A stretch of DNA of 64,000 nt. It comes from Symbiodinium microadriaticum. Its lineage: Eukaryota > Sar > Dinophyceae > Suessiales > Symbiodiniaceae. This document shows positions 44,455 to 56,414 of the stretch, piece by piece (within the stretch, counting starts at the first letter, position 1; every line of letters starts with the position of its first letter). The stretch spans positions 305,739 to 369,738 of the forward strand of contig LSRX01000354.1 of NCBI GenBank assembly GCA_001939145.1, written 5' to 3'. Made by a program: the position numbers and the translations under genes. Under the pieces are notes generated by a model. The model did not search any database and was not told the origin of the DNA. It saw only the letters and a list, made by a program, of their open reading frames with translations.

Positions 44455-46378
44455 AGAAGACGCCGCGGCCAGGCGACGGAAGCGCCCCTTGGACTCCAGC
44501 ATCTGAGAGGCGGTAGCAGGAAGCGACTTGTGAGATGCGTCGCTGCATGTTCAACTCGGAGCCTTCATAACTTTATGCATGGCACGGCCCTGGGCATGAG
44601 GGTACGGAGCTGAGAGCTGCAAAGGTTTTGCTCTCCTCAGTGGCATGAAAGAGCACGCCCGGGCCTTACGCGTTAAGCTCAGGAAGAACGAGTCTCACAG
44701 GCTACTGTGACAGTTTGGCCGTTCCAGCGCACGTGTCTCTGAGGCGACAATCCGAAACTGCAAGCTGGGAGCAAGCAGGTGGACCTGGGCAACTAGGCTG
44801 TTAGTTAGTAACCCTTGCTGTTTCAGGGTCGGTTCTGTGACGTTCAGTGACCTGCCGACCTCCGCTCCTTGTGCACGTCCATGTGGTCGTTCTCAGTCTT
44901 AGCCAATCCAGACATGAACTGGCAACTAAGATGTGCACGACATGTCCCGAGTCACGTGGACTCCAGCTTTCGTCCTGCCATCGACAAGGCACTTTGCAAG
45001 GGCTGATGAGGGTCCGAATTGATCACCGCTTCCTCAAGAACTACGAGCGGCTTGCCGCGTCTTGGCAAGACAGGCGAGGCTGGCCAATCCCAACAAGCGT
45101 AACCAACCCCGAAATATGTTCCTCTTGCTAGAGAGGCTGAAAGCCTTTGCGAACACTAGAGTTGACAGCATCCAACCAAGAAGCAAAGCGGCCAATATCA
45201 CCGCCAACTGGATTTAAGCTGGAAGACTGCAGGCCCGAAACGTGGTACTATAGCCTTATGACAAAGGCCACCCTCCTGTGCAGAGAAACTGGAGTCCACA
45301 GACGTGTGTCCGATTTTTGGCTAAGCATGTGGCCTTGCCTAAGGATAAGGACGGCTGGATTGAGAGAGCTTTTGCAGCCCGGAAAGCAAGTCAGCAAGAA
45401 ACACCGGCGACTTGCACACATGACGGTCGGCCTACCTGCCTTGAGCAAGCTTGAGCAGTTGGCTTCAATGCACTTCCCATCATTACAAGCCACGCTTGCC
45501 TGCCTACCGGTTGCGAGACGTTGCTTCATCAGTAAGCCTGCCTACCGGTTGCGAGACGTTGCTTCATCAGTAATCTCTTGATACAAGCTCTTTGGCACTC
45601 TGCGGCCAAAGCAGAAGCCACATCCCAGGTGAACTACTATGCAGGTGCACCAGACGGCAAGCACACAAAGATGAGCAGGGACCTCACTGCGCAGTTGCGG
45701 GGCTCCGTAATGAGCATTCCTTGCAACGATGGCTATTGCCCAGAAGCTCGGCTCCGAGCAAGGCGAAGAGTTGGTTCGGTCCGTGCACCTCTTTTCCAAC
45801 GAACCGATCATCGTCTTCCACCTCGGCAGCCTAACTCCCGTATCCTGGCTAAGACGCAAAGCAGCCTTTCCAGTCGTGTCAGCTAGATTCAGCTAGACGC
45901 AAAAAAGGAGGGAACTAGAGCATCAAGCCGGGTGAAGATCATGGTGCCCTTCCTACCTCACCCGGTTCGCCTGAATCCAGGACGATTGGACTGCCAGCCG
46001 CTTTCCGCGACTACTGCTCATGTCACTGCCTGAGAGAGATTTGGCAGAGCTTGTCAGACTCAGATGTTCTGACAGCTGCCCAGGAAGAGTTGATTCCTAG
46101 AGTGAACACCTGAGTCTGTTTGGTGGAAGGCATGTATCTCCTTTGGGTCCAGCTGTGCCTCGGAGTCGCCGGCCAGCAGTTGGGAAGGATTGGGAAGGGT
46201 GATTGGGCATGTGTTTCTCGATCGATGTACGATACAGTAGGGGGATCTAGAACGGAAACTGTGCAGCTGGCCTGTGCAACTGTGTCACAAGGCTTCAATT
46301 TCAACAAGATCCGATCCTTTCTTTTGGCACGCGTGCGCGTGGGCGTGGAGCTGGACTCGGATCAGTTTGTGGCTCCAG
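44455..46378. other. Unassigned region
   Basis: Open frames at 44847-45131 (reads IDHRFLKNYERLAASWQD) and 45147-45581 are plausible but unrecognised. The second ends within the 38-bp duplication at 45498-45573. Confidence 0.3.
45498..45573 (+). repeat. Perfect 38-bp tandem duplication
   Basis: A 38-base unit beginning GCCTGCCTACCGG and ending CATCAGTAA occurs twice with no spacer and no mismatch (45498-45535, 45536-45573). 38 is not a multiple of three, so any frame crossing it is shifted. Confidence 0.98.
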
Positions 46379-46578
46379 GCCACGCTGGCACCTTGCAAAG
46401 CTCTTTTTTGTTGCGGATGAGAAACAGGCGGTCCTTGACTTGCTTGTGCAGCTGATTTTTTGCACCCCAGGCGTGGACTACATGTTCAACATGACCCAGA
46501 GGGAGATCACGAAGGACTACCCGATCCCCATCCTGCCGGTGCATTACTTCAGCCACCAGCGCAGCATCGTCATTCGAT
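46379..46578 (+). CDS. Unrecognised but strongly exon-like coding segment
   Basis: From about 46396 one frame reads LAKLFFVADEKQAVLDLL, then PGVDYMFNMTQREITKDYP, then ILPVHYFSHQRSIVIR, and stops at TAA (46576-46578). The run is free of low complexity, has balanced residues and looks like globular protein. The last exon of a gene is likely. No family could be named from the sequence alone. An AG acceptor is available at about 46377-46378. The frame of the first few codons is unsure. Confidence 0.5.
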
Positions 46579-48590
46579 AATGATAGGTTGGACGCGGTGT
46601 GGAACCTGACTCTTCCGATTACCCCAATTCAAACTGCAATTCCAACTGCAGCTTGCAATGCGCGGTGCGCTGCTTCCTCAAGCCGTCCCCACCAGCCTTT
46701 GTGTTTGCGGATTTGGTCACGATAAGTTAACGCATGCCAGCGCTCCGCTGAAACAGCTCAGTAACTCGCTGCCTTCCTTCCACATTCCTACAACGTTCGC
46801 GCTAGGTTTCACGCAGAAAGATGCACCTTCCAATATCTGGTGGCGCCTGCGCCTTAGCGTTTTGGCGAAAGGTGAGAGCTTTATGGGGTGGTTTGGCCAA
46901 AAAGCAGCAACCGAGCAGCCAGCCACAGTTCGACAACAGGCCGGAAACTTCAGCTGAAATTTGCACTGCAGCTCTGCACTCTGCATTTTGACAGGCCGCT
47001 TCTGCACGGATCCACCGCATTGCGAGCGACACTCCATGCGCTGGAGTCACGCTCATCCGACCTGGACGTTCTGGGCTCTTCCGTGGATAGGCGACTCCAA
47101 AGCAGAGCATTGCAGAGACACACCTTGACCTAAGAACTGCGCTGTCCCAGGCACCTGGCTCCGAAGGATTCTGCGTGATGAGACACTGCCGGACTTGGGA
47201 ACCGGTTGTGCGGCTTCAAGTTGCACCAGTTTCAGAAATTAGGCTGCCTTTGTTCGCTCGTACTCCAAGGTGTGTCGAGCGTGTAAGCTGGATTGCTCCT
47301 GCGCAGTTGTTGCAGGAGGCGCCAAACATGGGTGCACTTCGGGTTGCTGACATTCCGGAGGACCGCCATTAGCCGTGTCCAGAACAACGGGCGCCTACAA
47401 GAGGATGTGCAAGGTTGACACTGGTGCACACCACATCTCAGACGCGTAACTTGTACCTTCAAGGGTGTCTATCTTCCCGTAGGCTGAGCAAGCGGAAAGC
47501 TGTGCTGTGGCGAAGCGCAGAATCTTAGCGAGCAGGTATTGTCTGCAGCAGTTCTCGCGTGACACTACAGTGGCCATGACAGGACGAAGACATGCTGAAT
47601 GTGGCTGCTTGGGAGGACAAGGCCTGCAAGATGTTTGCATTTGAGCGGGTCTGTCAGTAGCAGAGCTGCAAGCGCAAATGGCTTGGAAAACTCGCCAGGT
47701 CACGAAGCAGTGGTGCAAGTTCGACAACGACTCCTGGCTGCCTACTCTTAGCTGTGCTTCGTTTGTTCGCTAGAATTCCGGTTCAGTGCGGGCTTCATTC
47801 AGGTGCAAGCCCTAAGCCCAGCTCGGCATGTCAATGTCTTCGGTCGTGGACTCACCCCAGGACCGAACCGAGTTCGAGGAGCCGCCTGGATCGATAAACA
47901 GAGACTGCTCAGGGCATCAGATCTGTTGATTTTGCTTCACCTTTGCATCAGTTGTGCATTAACATACCTATATAGGCAGTCGGACACGCAGACAGAAAAA
48001 TGGATCGTTGGACATGTGCATCTTGCAAGAATCAGAAAACAACATATGTATGCGTTTATTTATCAATCTACTTAGCTAGCTACATACATGCGAAACTACA
48101 TACACACATGCTGACAGACAGCCGGGGACGGACCGACAGACATGATCAATACATCACGCAAGCACATATAATGAGTCATGATACTGGTGATGGTGGTGGG
48201 GAGTGATGAAGACACATAGGCCACCATGACACAGGAGTAGCAGCAGCAGTCAGTCGTCGTCGACTCCGTCCTCGTCGTAGTATCACTATCTGCCTCTGTT
48301 GCCGCGGCTGCGCTCATCAGCATTATTTTTTTGTTTCGTTTCCCGTGGGGGCGGTGGCCGGAAGAATGCCGCTGTTGTCAATGTGGCCAAGCTACTAACG
48401 AGATTACTTCCATAACCATTTCTGTGGTTGCGACCCGCTGCTGTTGGCACGGCTCTGAACATGATGACTACTGTTTCTCGTGTTGCTTAGTTTCTCGTCA
48501 CAGAATTGCACACTTGTCTTTGGCTGAGCCGCTCTGCAGAGGGATCCTGGACCACTGGGGCCTTTGCTCTTGCTTCATCCGCACTTTCCC
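46579..48590. other. Stretch without a firm gene
   Basis: Short overlapping frames only. A small GTC/TCG-rich tract is near 48240-48290. Confidence 0.35.
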
Positions 48591-48596
48591 AGCCCA

Positions 48597-49061
48597 GGAT
48601 GATCCGTTGGAACCCGGGAAATGCCAATAAGTGCCCCTCCGGCACTGGCTGTTCCAACATCATGGCTGATATGCGCTTCTACCCCAAAGGGGCTGCCAAG
48701 GCACGGGCCTTTTGCTGTTCGAATTTCGCAGAGAGGTCCTAAGATCTAGTAATATCCGGCGATGTGATGGCAGGCGCATTTCACGGCGCACAACGCCAAA
48801 GACCCGGTCGAGACCAAGAGGCTGGACATGGAGTCCGGGCTTCTTGTTACGGTCACGGCGGTCTGGTGGGCCTGTGCTTTCAACCATGCCGCAGGTGGAT
48901 CGACCGAATCAATGACCGGTACCAGAAAGGCCTATACCCCACCAAGATCATCATCTACCAGGCGAAGACGAAGTCAGGCATTTGTTCAATGTCGGTTGAC
49001 AGCCACGGACGCCTCAACGACCAGCCGCTGTTCAAATCTCCGCCCAAGAGAATCTCATGAC
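48597..49061 (+). CDS. Candidate exons of an unrecognised gene
   Basis: Three exon-like pieces occur on the + strand. At 48600-48714 the frame reads MIRWNPGNANKCPSG and later IMADMRFYPKGAAKARAF. At about 48776-48890 a second frame reads AHFTAHNAKDPVETKRLDME and then LVTVTAVWWACAFNHAA. At about 48895-49061 a third reads WIDRINDRYQKGLYPTKIII and ends at a stop. The first and third are followed closely by stops. They could be neighbouring exons, but other frames are also open and no family is known to me. Confidence 0.35.
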
Positions 49062-50690
49062 TCATCATCTCAGAATCATCTACCCTGAAACTCGAAGCCT
49101 GGCTCAGGGGAAGCTCTTCGCCACCGGTGAGGAGCTTCGAGCGAAGTATCCCGAGCTTCCGTGTCTGCTCTGATCGGACTTAGGATTTCGAGGGACTTGG
49201 ATGGGATGTCTGCAATACTGCATAGTGCAGTGGAGGCGGAGGCGGCAAGCACTACGGGTCCCATGCACTGGATGCAGCGCTAACTTATGCTCCACAAAGG
49301 AACCAGGGTGGAGCCTTGGGCGACTGCCCAGAATGCTACTGCCCAAAGCGGCTGCAATCGATGGCCAAAATGGAGCGCGCTCCGACAAAGTTGCTAGAAT
49401 CTGCTAGCAGTTCTTGCAGTAGATCCACTGGATTCCATTGGACACGCCGCTTCGCGGGACACGAATTCGACGTTCCATAGGGGCGTGTGCAGTGCTAGAG
49501 CCCTCCTCAAAACAAGTCCCAACAGTGAAGTCTCTTTGCGAAGGTGTTCCAAACTTCGTCCAAAAACTTCACTGATAGGAACGAGCGCATAGTACGCTAG
49601 ATGCCCCGCGGCAGCATTAAAGTTTGATCTCACAGCCAAGCTCGTCAGTCGGGGTGGATCGGACAGGTGCGGGTTGCAACCGTCGCCTCCGAAGATTCGG
49701 CTTCAGTGGCGCAACTCGTTCAATATCAGATGGATGGTTGCTCTGTGTGCGCTCTTTCTCCTGCCCTGTCCCATCTCGTGCTGACGATAGCACACGGCAT
49801 AGTACAAGTCAGGTTGTTGCTCGCGGTTGGCAGCTTCATTTCATGTTGCTTCTTGCTCGACATGTGTTGGTCGACGCGGCTTATTGATTGGCCCATCGGA
49901 GTCGTTTTCCATCTACGCCCCACTCAGTGCTTCCTAGAGCAAAAGCAAAAAAAGCTTCACACCTGAAGCAGTATTTGCCCCCAGAACTTTCCCAAGCACC
50001 ATGCTTCACTGTCAAACAGTACTTCGTGAGTCCGGGAACTGTATTCCTGCCACAGCATCCACCAGCAGGACCGGCTCCTCAAGCATCGTTTTCTGACAAC
50101 CTGACAGCTAGCCGCTAGCACACTCACCTCGATGATCCCGACCCCTGGCAGGTCCTTGCGCCAGGAGACGCCGCGCACGCGAGAGGACCACGATGATTTT
50201 ACTGGCCTAACGAGTGCTTTACCGGCTAAGCCGTTGCAATTTACTTAGATGAGGCTTAAGGGTCCGGCGGAGCAGGAAGCCGCCACTGATGTGAACACTG
50301 CGCAATTGGACCTTTCGCGCAGTCCTGGTGGAAAGCTGCCTCTGTCAGCGAGCTGAAAGATCACGGCCAGGGACTGACGGAATAATTGGAGCTGCGTGTT
50401 GGGGGATTCTTGCGCAAAAGGTTCGCATCCTTGGGATGCCCGCGCATGTATCGATGAAAAACTGCCACGATGGATGCAAAGGCGACAGCTCGCCGCTGCG
50501 TTCGCCCCAAGCGCGCCGGGAGGTGAAACAGGCCAGCTAGCGGCATGCCGCGGCCCAAAGCCGGTCGAAAGTGAGGAGTTCTGTTTGACATGCAAGAATT
50601 GCACAATAACGTAAGCGAGTCGAAAACTTGCATGTTTGTCAGTACATTGAATGTTTGCATGTCTCTCGTCTCTCTACGTGTATGGTGTTT
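49062..50690. other. Stretch without a firm gene
   Basis: A Pro-rich frame at 49888-50118 (KQYLPPELSQAPCF) is the only noteworthy one; its identity is unknown. Confidence 0.3.
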
Positions 50691-51165
50691 TCGTCGTTTA
50701 CTTACATACACCTGTACATATATACATGCATACCGCATACCCCATACATGCAGATAGATCCGGAGAGAGATATGTATGTATGTATGTTGGAGTGTCGCAC
50801 ATTGAAATGCGTGCTATCGCCGGGATTCGTGGGCGATTTTGAAAGGCGTTGAAATTGCGTTTTCTGGTATAATAGTCACGGCAACCAGTAGTGGGATACA
50901 TTGACAATGGTACTGCGTTTGGTATACGACAGTTTGCATTCTCGTATGCATCAAGACCTTTCTGCATCACGAGCTACAAGATGTTACAAGAATGTTGGAA
51001 GACACGGGCCAGGGCTGGCCACGGTTACCACCACTCGCCGACAAAGCAATACTAAAGTGTGCACAACGAACATACGTGCATGAAAATTTTATACCCGCAT
51101 ATGTGTACAGAATATTCATGTCGTGTGTTTGTGTGATTTTTTTTGTGTGTGTGTGTGTGGATCTA
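50690..51165. repeat. TATG/ACAT-rich tracts and a (GT)n run
   Basis: ACATAC and TATGTATG units near 50700-50790 and a (GT)n run of about 18 bases at 51142-51160. The region is richer in A and T than its flanks. Confidence 0.7.
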
Positions 51166-51437
51166 CACACGCGGTTCCATAGGTGTTTGTACACGCATGC
51201 ATAAGTACCCAAGGATTGCCTTCGCCTTCGCATGTCTATGTACTTCTCAAAACGAATATACTTCTGCGCATGGATGCGTGCAAGGGGCAACGTTCTCATT
51301 TAAGAAGCCGACCCAATCACGCACACCTGCGTGCGGATGTCACGAAAGCTAGCTCTGTGGAGCTTGTGGGAGTTGTCGCTTGCCAGTTTACTTCAGTCGT
51401 AGTGACCCAGGTCAAAATCACGTTTAGGGGCTCATTT

Positions 51438-51480
51438 GCCCCCCCCCCCCCCCCCNNNNNNNNNGACAGGGCCCCCTGTC
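51438..51480. other. Poly-C run, assembly gap (9 N) and adjacent hairpin
   Basis: About 17 C end at 51455, followed by N at 51456-51464 and then GACAGGG-CC-CCCTGTC at 51465-51480, a perfect 7-bp-stem hairpin. The gap size is probably nominal. Frames crossing it are unreliable. Confidence 0.98.
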
Positions 51481-54400
51481 ACCACAGGGCCCCTTCATCC
51501 AGCATATTCAGACTGCAAGATCGGCACTAGTTTCAACCAGCTTTCTGCTTCTTCTTTGCAGGCAAAATTCGCAACCACTGTACCGTCAGCATTTGCCAAA
51601 GACAGTGTGTTGCCTCTGGACTAGTCTCAGTACATCACTGACAATACGTCCCTTGATCCACTAGGAGGCAGAAAGCTGGTTAGCATGTGCCGCCCCGAAA
51701 TTGCCATAAATTGCCAATATACTCAGGAAGTTTTGAATTTAACTTGTACATAAACATGCCAAGCCTCCGCCTCGCTCGAGTGATTCACAGTGCTGCGGCA
51801 ATAAATTCGCGGGACGAGTCGCCCCGGCCTTTCCCTGCTACGCTTCCTTCCCCTAGCTCTCGTGGCCCTCTTCTCAAGTTTCTTTTGAACAGCCATACAC
51901 TGCGACATAGAACAGTAACCCTGTAACACTCCGTGACAGGCAATGGGGCCGCAGCGGAGCATAGCAGACATTGGTGGGATCCCAAGAGTGCGAGGTAGGT
52001 CGTGCACCACTCCTCCGGGCGCAGTTCTGAACTCATCCCGGGTATGCGCTAGAGAATTCACCTAGTTGAGACGCCCCTTAAGCCCGAAGGAAGAAGAGAG
52101 AGTGTGTGGGGGTTACTGGGCATTTAGCATTGTGCGCAAGGACTCTTTCTTTCAGAATCTGTCAGACATGCATCTTGCTCATTTCGTCTCGTCGACGAAC
52201 TGGCACAGCAGACCTGTCGAAGCACACTGTGTTCCGAGACGACAGGTTGTAAAAAGGATGGCTCCGGTCCCCCTTCGGTCGAGTAGCCGTTGTTTATCTG
52301 GCAGGCTCAGAAGGCTTGCTTTTCTTCTCTCCTCCATCAAGGTGTCCACAGGAGTAAATCCGCCTTGGGTTGCTCCTGTTTCGCAGATGATCCTTCGCTC
52401 CGGCTTTCAAGAAGTGCGGTTCGAATGTTGGCAAGGCCCAGCACGCGAGTAGACGGTGTGTGTGCATAGCAAGATGTGATCATCGGACTGCCTGACTTCT
52501 TCCGGTGTGAAAGATCGTACAATGATCGTAGCCTTCATCACTCATCGAGAGGAGCACCGCTTTGACGTGCCTGCAACCGTGACGCGTCGACGCTCCAGCC
52601 CATTGCCGGTACCGAAGGCATGGACCACATGCATTTCTGATGACTGTCACGGGAAGGTAATCGTTGCACTCCCGAGCAGAAGCCAATTACCCTTCGTTGC
52701 TCACCCCCATCGTACTTTCTTTCCTGTTTTCGTGCGAGGCTTCGCGAGAGACTTCCGAAAAGTGCAGATACTTCTGCAGCCTCCTCAGGGTTCGCGAAGG
52801 CTTCTGTGAAGCGGTGATTCTCTCGGCACAGCAGCAGGCTCAGACCGGACTGAAGCCACCGTCCAATTCGCTGCTCAGAATGTTCAGGTGAGCCCCCATA
52901 CGGACAGAGGCGCGCCGCATCTGACAAGCTGCATTGGCAGGACCTCCTTGAGTGCTGGAGAGTGGGAGCAATTCCTGGGTGCCCTTCATTGTCGCAGAGC
53001 CGTTGTTATATGTCAGATTCGGCATCCCTCGACGTGCCCACACCATTGCTCAGACACAACCTTGAACAATACTTGGAGCGAAACTGGTGGAAGCTCTCTT
53101 CACCCACCAATGGCGGTGGGCCCTCCTCCGGCTCAGAGGTAACATGCCACCGGGGCTTCTATCAGCAGCTCCGAAACGATCATTAGCCGTGCATGGAAAA
53201 TGCATCACCAGGTTTGCAGTTTCAATTTCATGGTTTTGCTGTACAAAGCGCTGTGCCTGTCAGGACTTTCCCGCTGCTGGGCATGCGACACAACATCACA
53301 GGCTGAGCGCACCTGGGAGGCAACGCACCAAATCGCAAGTCCTGCAGGCGTTTCGACACGCCCGCCGGCGAGGAAGCCTTGATGGGCTCGGACCTGACAG
53401 ACTCACATTTGCACGGAGCAAAACCATCAGAGCTGTACACAAGTTCCTACCTCTAGCCACAGCTAGGTTTGGGCGGAGGATGTGTAGAAACCGCCACAGT
53501 TTTCTTGGTATGCTGCATACGCTACCTGCTTCGCACTCTTCAGGGCGCGCTCGCTCACAAACCCCAGACTACCACCGGCGCTACGCGCAGAATGCTGCAG
53601 GCTCGCAGATGACTTGCCAAGCTCGTGCCGTAACTCTTCACTTTCTGGCGTCCTGCACACCGCAATTTCAACGAGTGGTGTCTGTCATTTCCAATCTGAT
53701 GTCGGTTTTGTCATCACAGTAGAATCTTGGGTGGACCCTGAATCGCATCTTTCCAGGCAGCTCGCTGCCCGGCTGCAGCACTGCCCAGGCCGGTTTGCTC
53801 ACGACTTCAACTGTGGTCTTTCTTGACAGAGGAACCACTCTTGGCGTCCTAATTGGGTATATTGCTGATGATTTAGTAGGTGGCCGAATTTCAGCATGCC
53901 AAAGCAAGGCCAGGATTCAGAACTGCCCTACTCGATGGAACGATAAGCCTGCGGGCATACGGCTCCAATCCAGTTCAATCCTTTGAGGCTTCAGTATTGT
54001 ATGCAGGATCCTGCCTGTTTCGCTCACGAGAAAGTGAGTTGAACTGCTAGCAGGCACTCGAAGCTCTCCCAAAAAGCTTTGGCCGGAACTGTTAACATGG
54101 TGGAAGACAGTAATATACAACAGAGACCTGATGATACCGTCACACAGTCTCAGAATATCACAAGGTGGCATCTGTTCCAGAAAGTCCTCGCAGCGTGCGG
54201 TCACTTCAGTGTGGAGCCAAGCGTGAGGATTTGCAACAACTAGATCGGGTTCCTTCACAGAGCGGTAGGTTACGCTGACACTAGCAAACTAAGTAGTTGC
54301 GAGCACACGCATGAATCTTGATGAGGTATAGTATGGTGTCCGAATCTTATGGATGCGTTTGGTCACTAGAGGAAACCGGTCCTGGAGATAGTCAAGTTTG

Positions 54401-55720
54401 CATTTGCTGCTGGTGGCTGGGGCTGGCATTTCTGGATGTGTATTTGGAGCCGTGCCGGCTCAAGCTCTCGGTTGTTTGCAAGATTCGCCTGGACCGCGAC
54501 GTGCGCTCGCGGAGGTCTTGTGCCACTCCTTTCTTTTCATGCCCTCTGCTGACCTATGTCTATGTCCTATGTATCTTCCTCTTGACGAGGCTGGAGGTCT
54601 CCAATCATCATGTCAAGGGTTGGCCAGTAGTAGCCCTCTCATGCCCCGCAATGTCCTTCTTCATCTCTTGGCTGCTCCTGTTGACACTTGTCGACAGCTT
54701 GCGCTTCGAGGACAGCTTGTGCTCAATTCTTGATGTCGATGCTTTCATGCGTCCCTGGATGCGAGCATAGGAGCAAACAGCGAACCAGTCTGGCGGCATC
54801 GTCGAGGAGCGGGTGACAATCCAACGACGACATGCATCCAAGAAAAGTGCGAGTGAGCTCTTCAGGTGTCTTCAAAGTCAATGAGTGTCAGGGGCTTTGA
54901 AGAGTTCGTGGTCCCAAACTACTAAAACTGTGCAGGAACCGCACATCCCAAACTAACCAGCAAAGCTCAGAAGCAAGAATGCATCACCAACTTTAGGAAC
55001 CCAAGACATGCACAAGCGAGACAGCATCGGCAAGTCTGTCCCAGCACGAGATAGCACGCTTCAAGGCTGGCTGATTGCAAAATATCCAGCCTTCAGGGAT
55101 GTACAAAGGTCCAACATGTACAGGTCGGGGTGTGCGTGATGGGTCACTCGTGCGGTTGTTCTTAAAAGGCTTATACATCCTTGGGCTGCCCTGCTTCGTT
55201 TCAGCATACGCGTAGTCCATCTAACATGGCAAGGTTCTCGGTGGTCCAAGTTTTAGTTCACGATGAACGTCCTCTGGAGTCAATCCCCTTGGCATTCAAC
55301 CCTGCTTAGCGACTGGTTCAGTAGTGCAGGAGGCAAAAGAAGCATTTATTGAGCAGGACCTAGACCCTAAGTGGGGTCAGCTGCGTATCTGCTGGCCCTG
55401 TGTAGTGTTGGCCCTCTGCGCTCGCCAACGCCAAAGAGTCTCAGAAATTTTACTCCAAAAGTACACTCTCCTATCAAAAGCACAGGGTCTCGCGGCGGAT
55501 GCTTCCTGATTTGTGGCCGCAAGCGTGTTTTTAAATCACGGTGTGCCGTTCGGTAGTGAACCAGTAAGCTTGTCTGACCTGTCAAATGATGGCAGGATCC
55601 GGACCAAATTCTAGACGAGGACCTGTGAGTGCTTTGGAGGGCCGGCTTGTGTAACCTTGCATGTTTGCCTGTGCCGATGTCACTTCTCCTGAGACCCTCA
55701 TAACTTTTGTTCTCCTGGTC
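51481..55720. other. Long stretch without a firm gene
   Basis: The largest open frames are 53087-53722 (+, 211 codons, TTG-type start, rich in R, S and H) and 54318-54770 (+, 150 codons, Cys/Leu-rich with hydrophobic segments). The second competes with 54398-54733, which reads LLLVAGAGISGCVFGA. None has a recognisable domain or clear splice context. Confidence 0.3.
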
Positions 55721-55721
55721 G

Positions 55722-55938
55722 TTGAAAAGGAGGAGAAGGAGGAGCAGGAGCAGGAGCACGAATAGGAGTAGGAGCAGTAGCAGAAGCAGCAGCATCAGCA
55801 GCAGCAGCAGTAGTACCAGTAGCAGTAGCAACACTCGTAGTAGTAGTCCTCGTCGTCGTATTGGTAGTGGTGGCAGTACCTGGTAGTGGTAGTGGTGGTA
55901 GTAGTAGTAGTAGTAGCAGCAGCAGCAGCAGGAGGAGC

Positions 55939-55973
<35 letters not shown>

Positions 55974-56019
55974 CAGTAGTAGTAGCAGTAGTATGTAATA
56001 TAGTAGCAGCAGTACCATT

Positions 56020-56051
<32 letters not shown>

Positions 56052-56222
56052 TAGTTAGAAGTAGTAGTGGTAGTAGCAGTAGCACCAGTAGTACCAGTAG
56101 TACCGGTGGTACTAGTAGTAACAGTGCTAGTAGCGGTCATTGTCGTCGTCGTAGTAGTAGTTGTAGTAGTAGTAGTAGTAGCAGCAGCAGCAGCAGCAGT
56201 CGTCGTGGCAGTGGCAGAAGCC
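55722..56222. repeat. Large (AGT)n/(AGC)n triplet array
   Basis: About 500 bases of AGT and AGC triplets with GAG, GGT and CGT interruptions. It includes AGTACC/GGTACT inverted units near 56090-56120. Homopolymer frames on both strands are repeat products. Confidence 0.96.
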
Positions 56223-56414
56223 ATAGCGGTGGTAGCACCAGTAATAGGAATGCCCCTGCCTTTCGGCACAGAGTATAGGGGCAGAGACGCCACTGATAAA
56301 GTTTGAGCGGTTGCATATCCCATGGCAGGAGTTTATAGACGGCATTCTCGCGGACCTCTGGAAAGGGGAGGCTGGATGATTCACACCCATGGCTTGAGCA
56401 GGCCCTTTTCTTAG

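Noticed and set aside
44004..44613. Three overlapping ORFs of 160-191 codons rich in Cys, Val and Ser
   Set aside because: All arise from the GT/CTGTGT array, one per frame.
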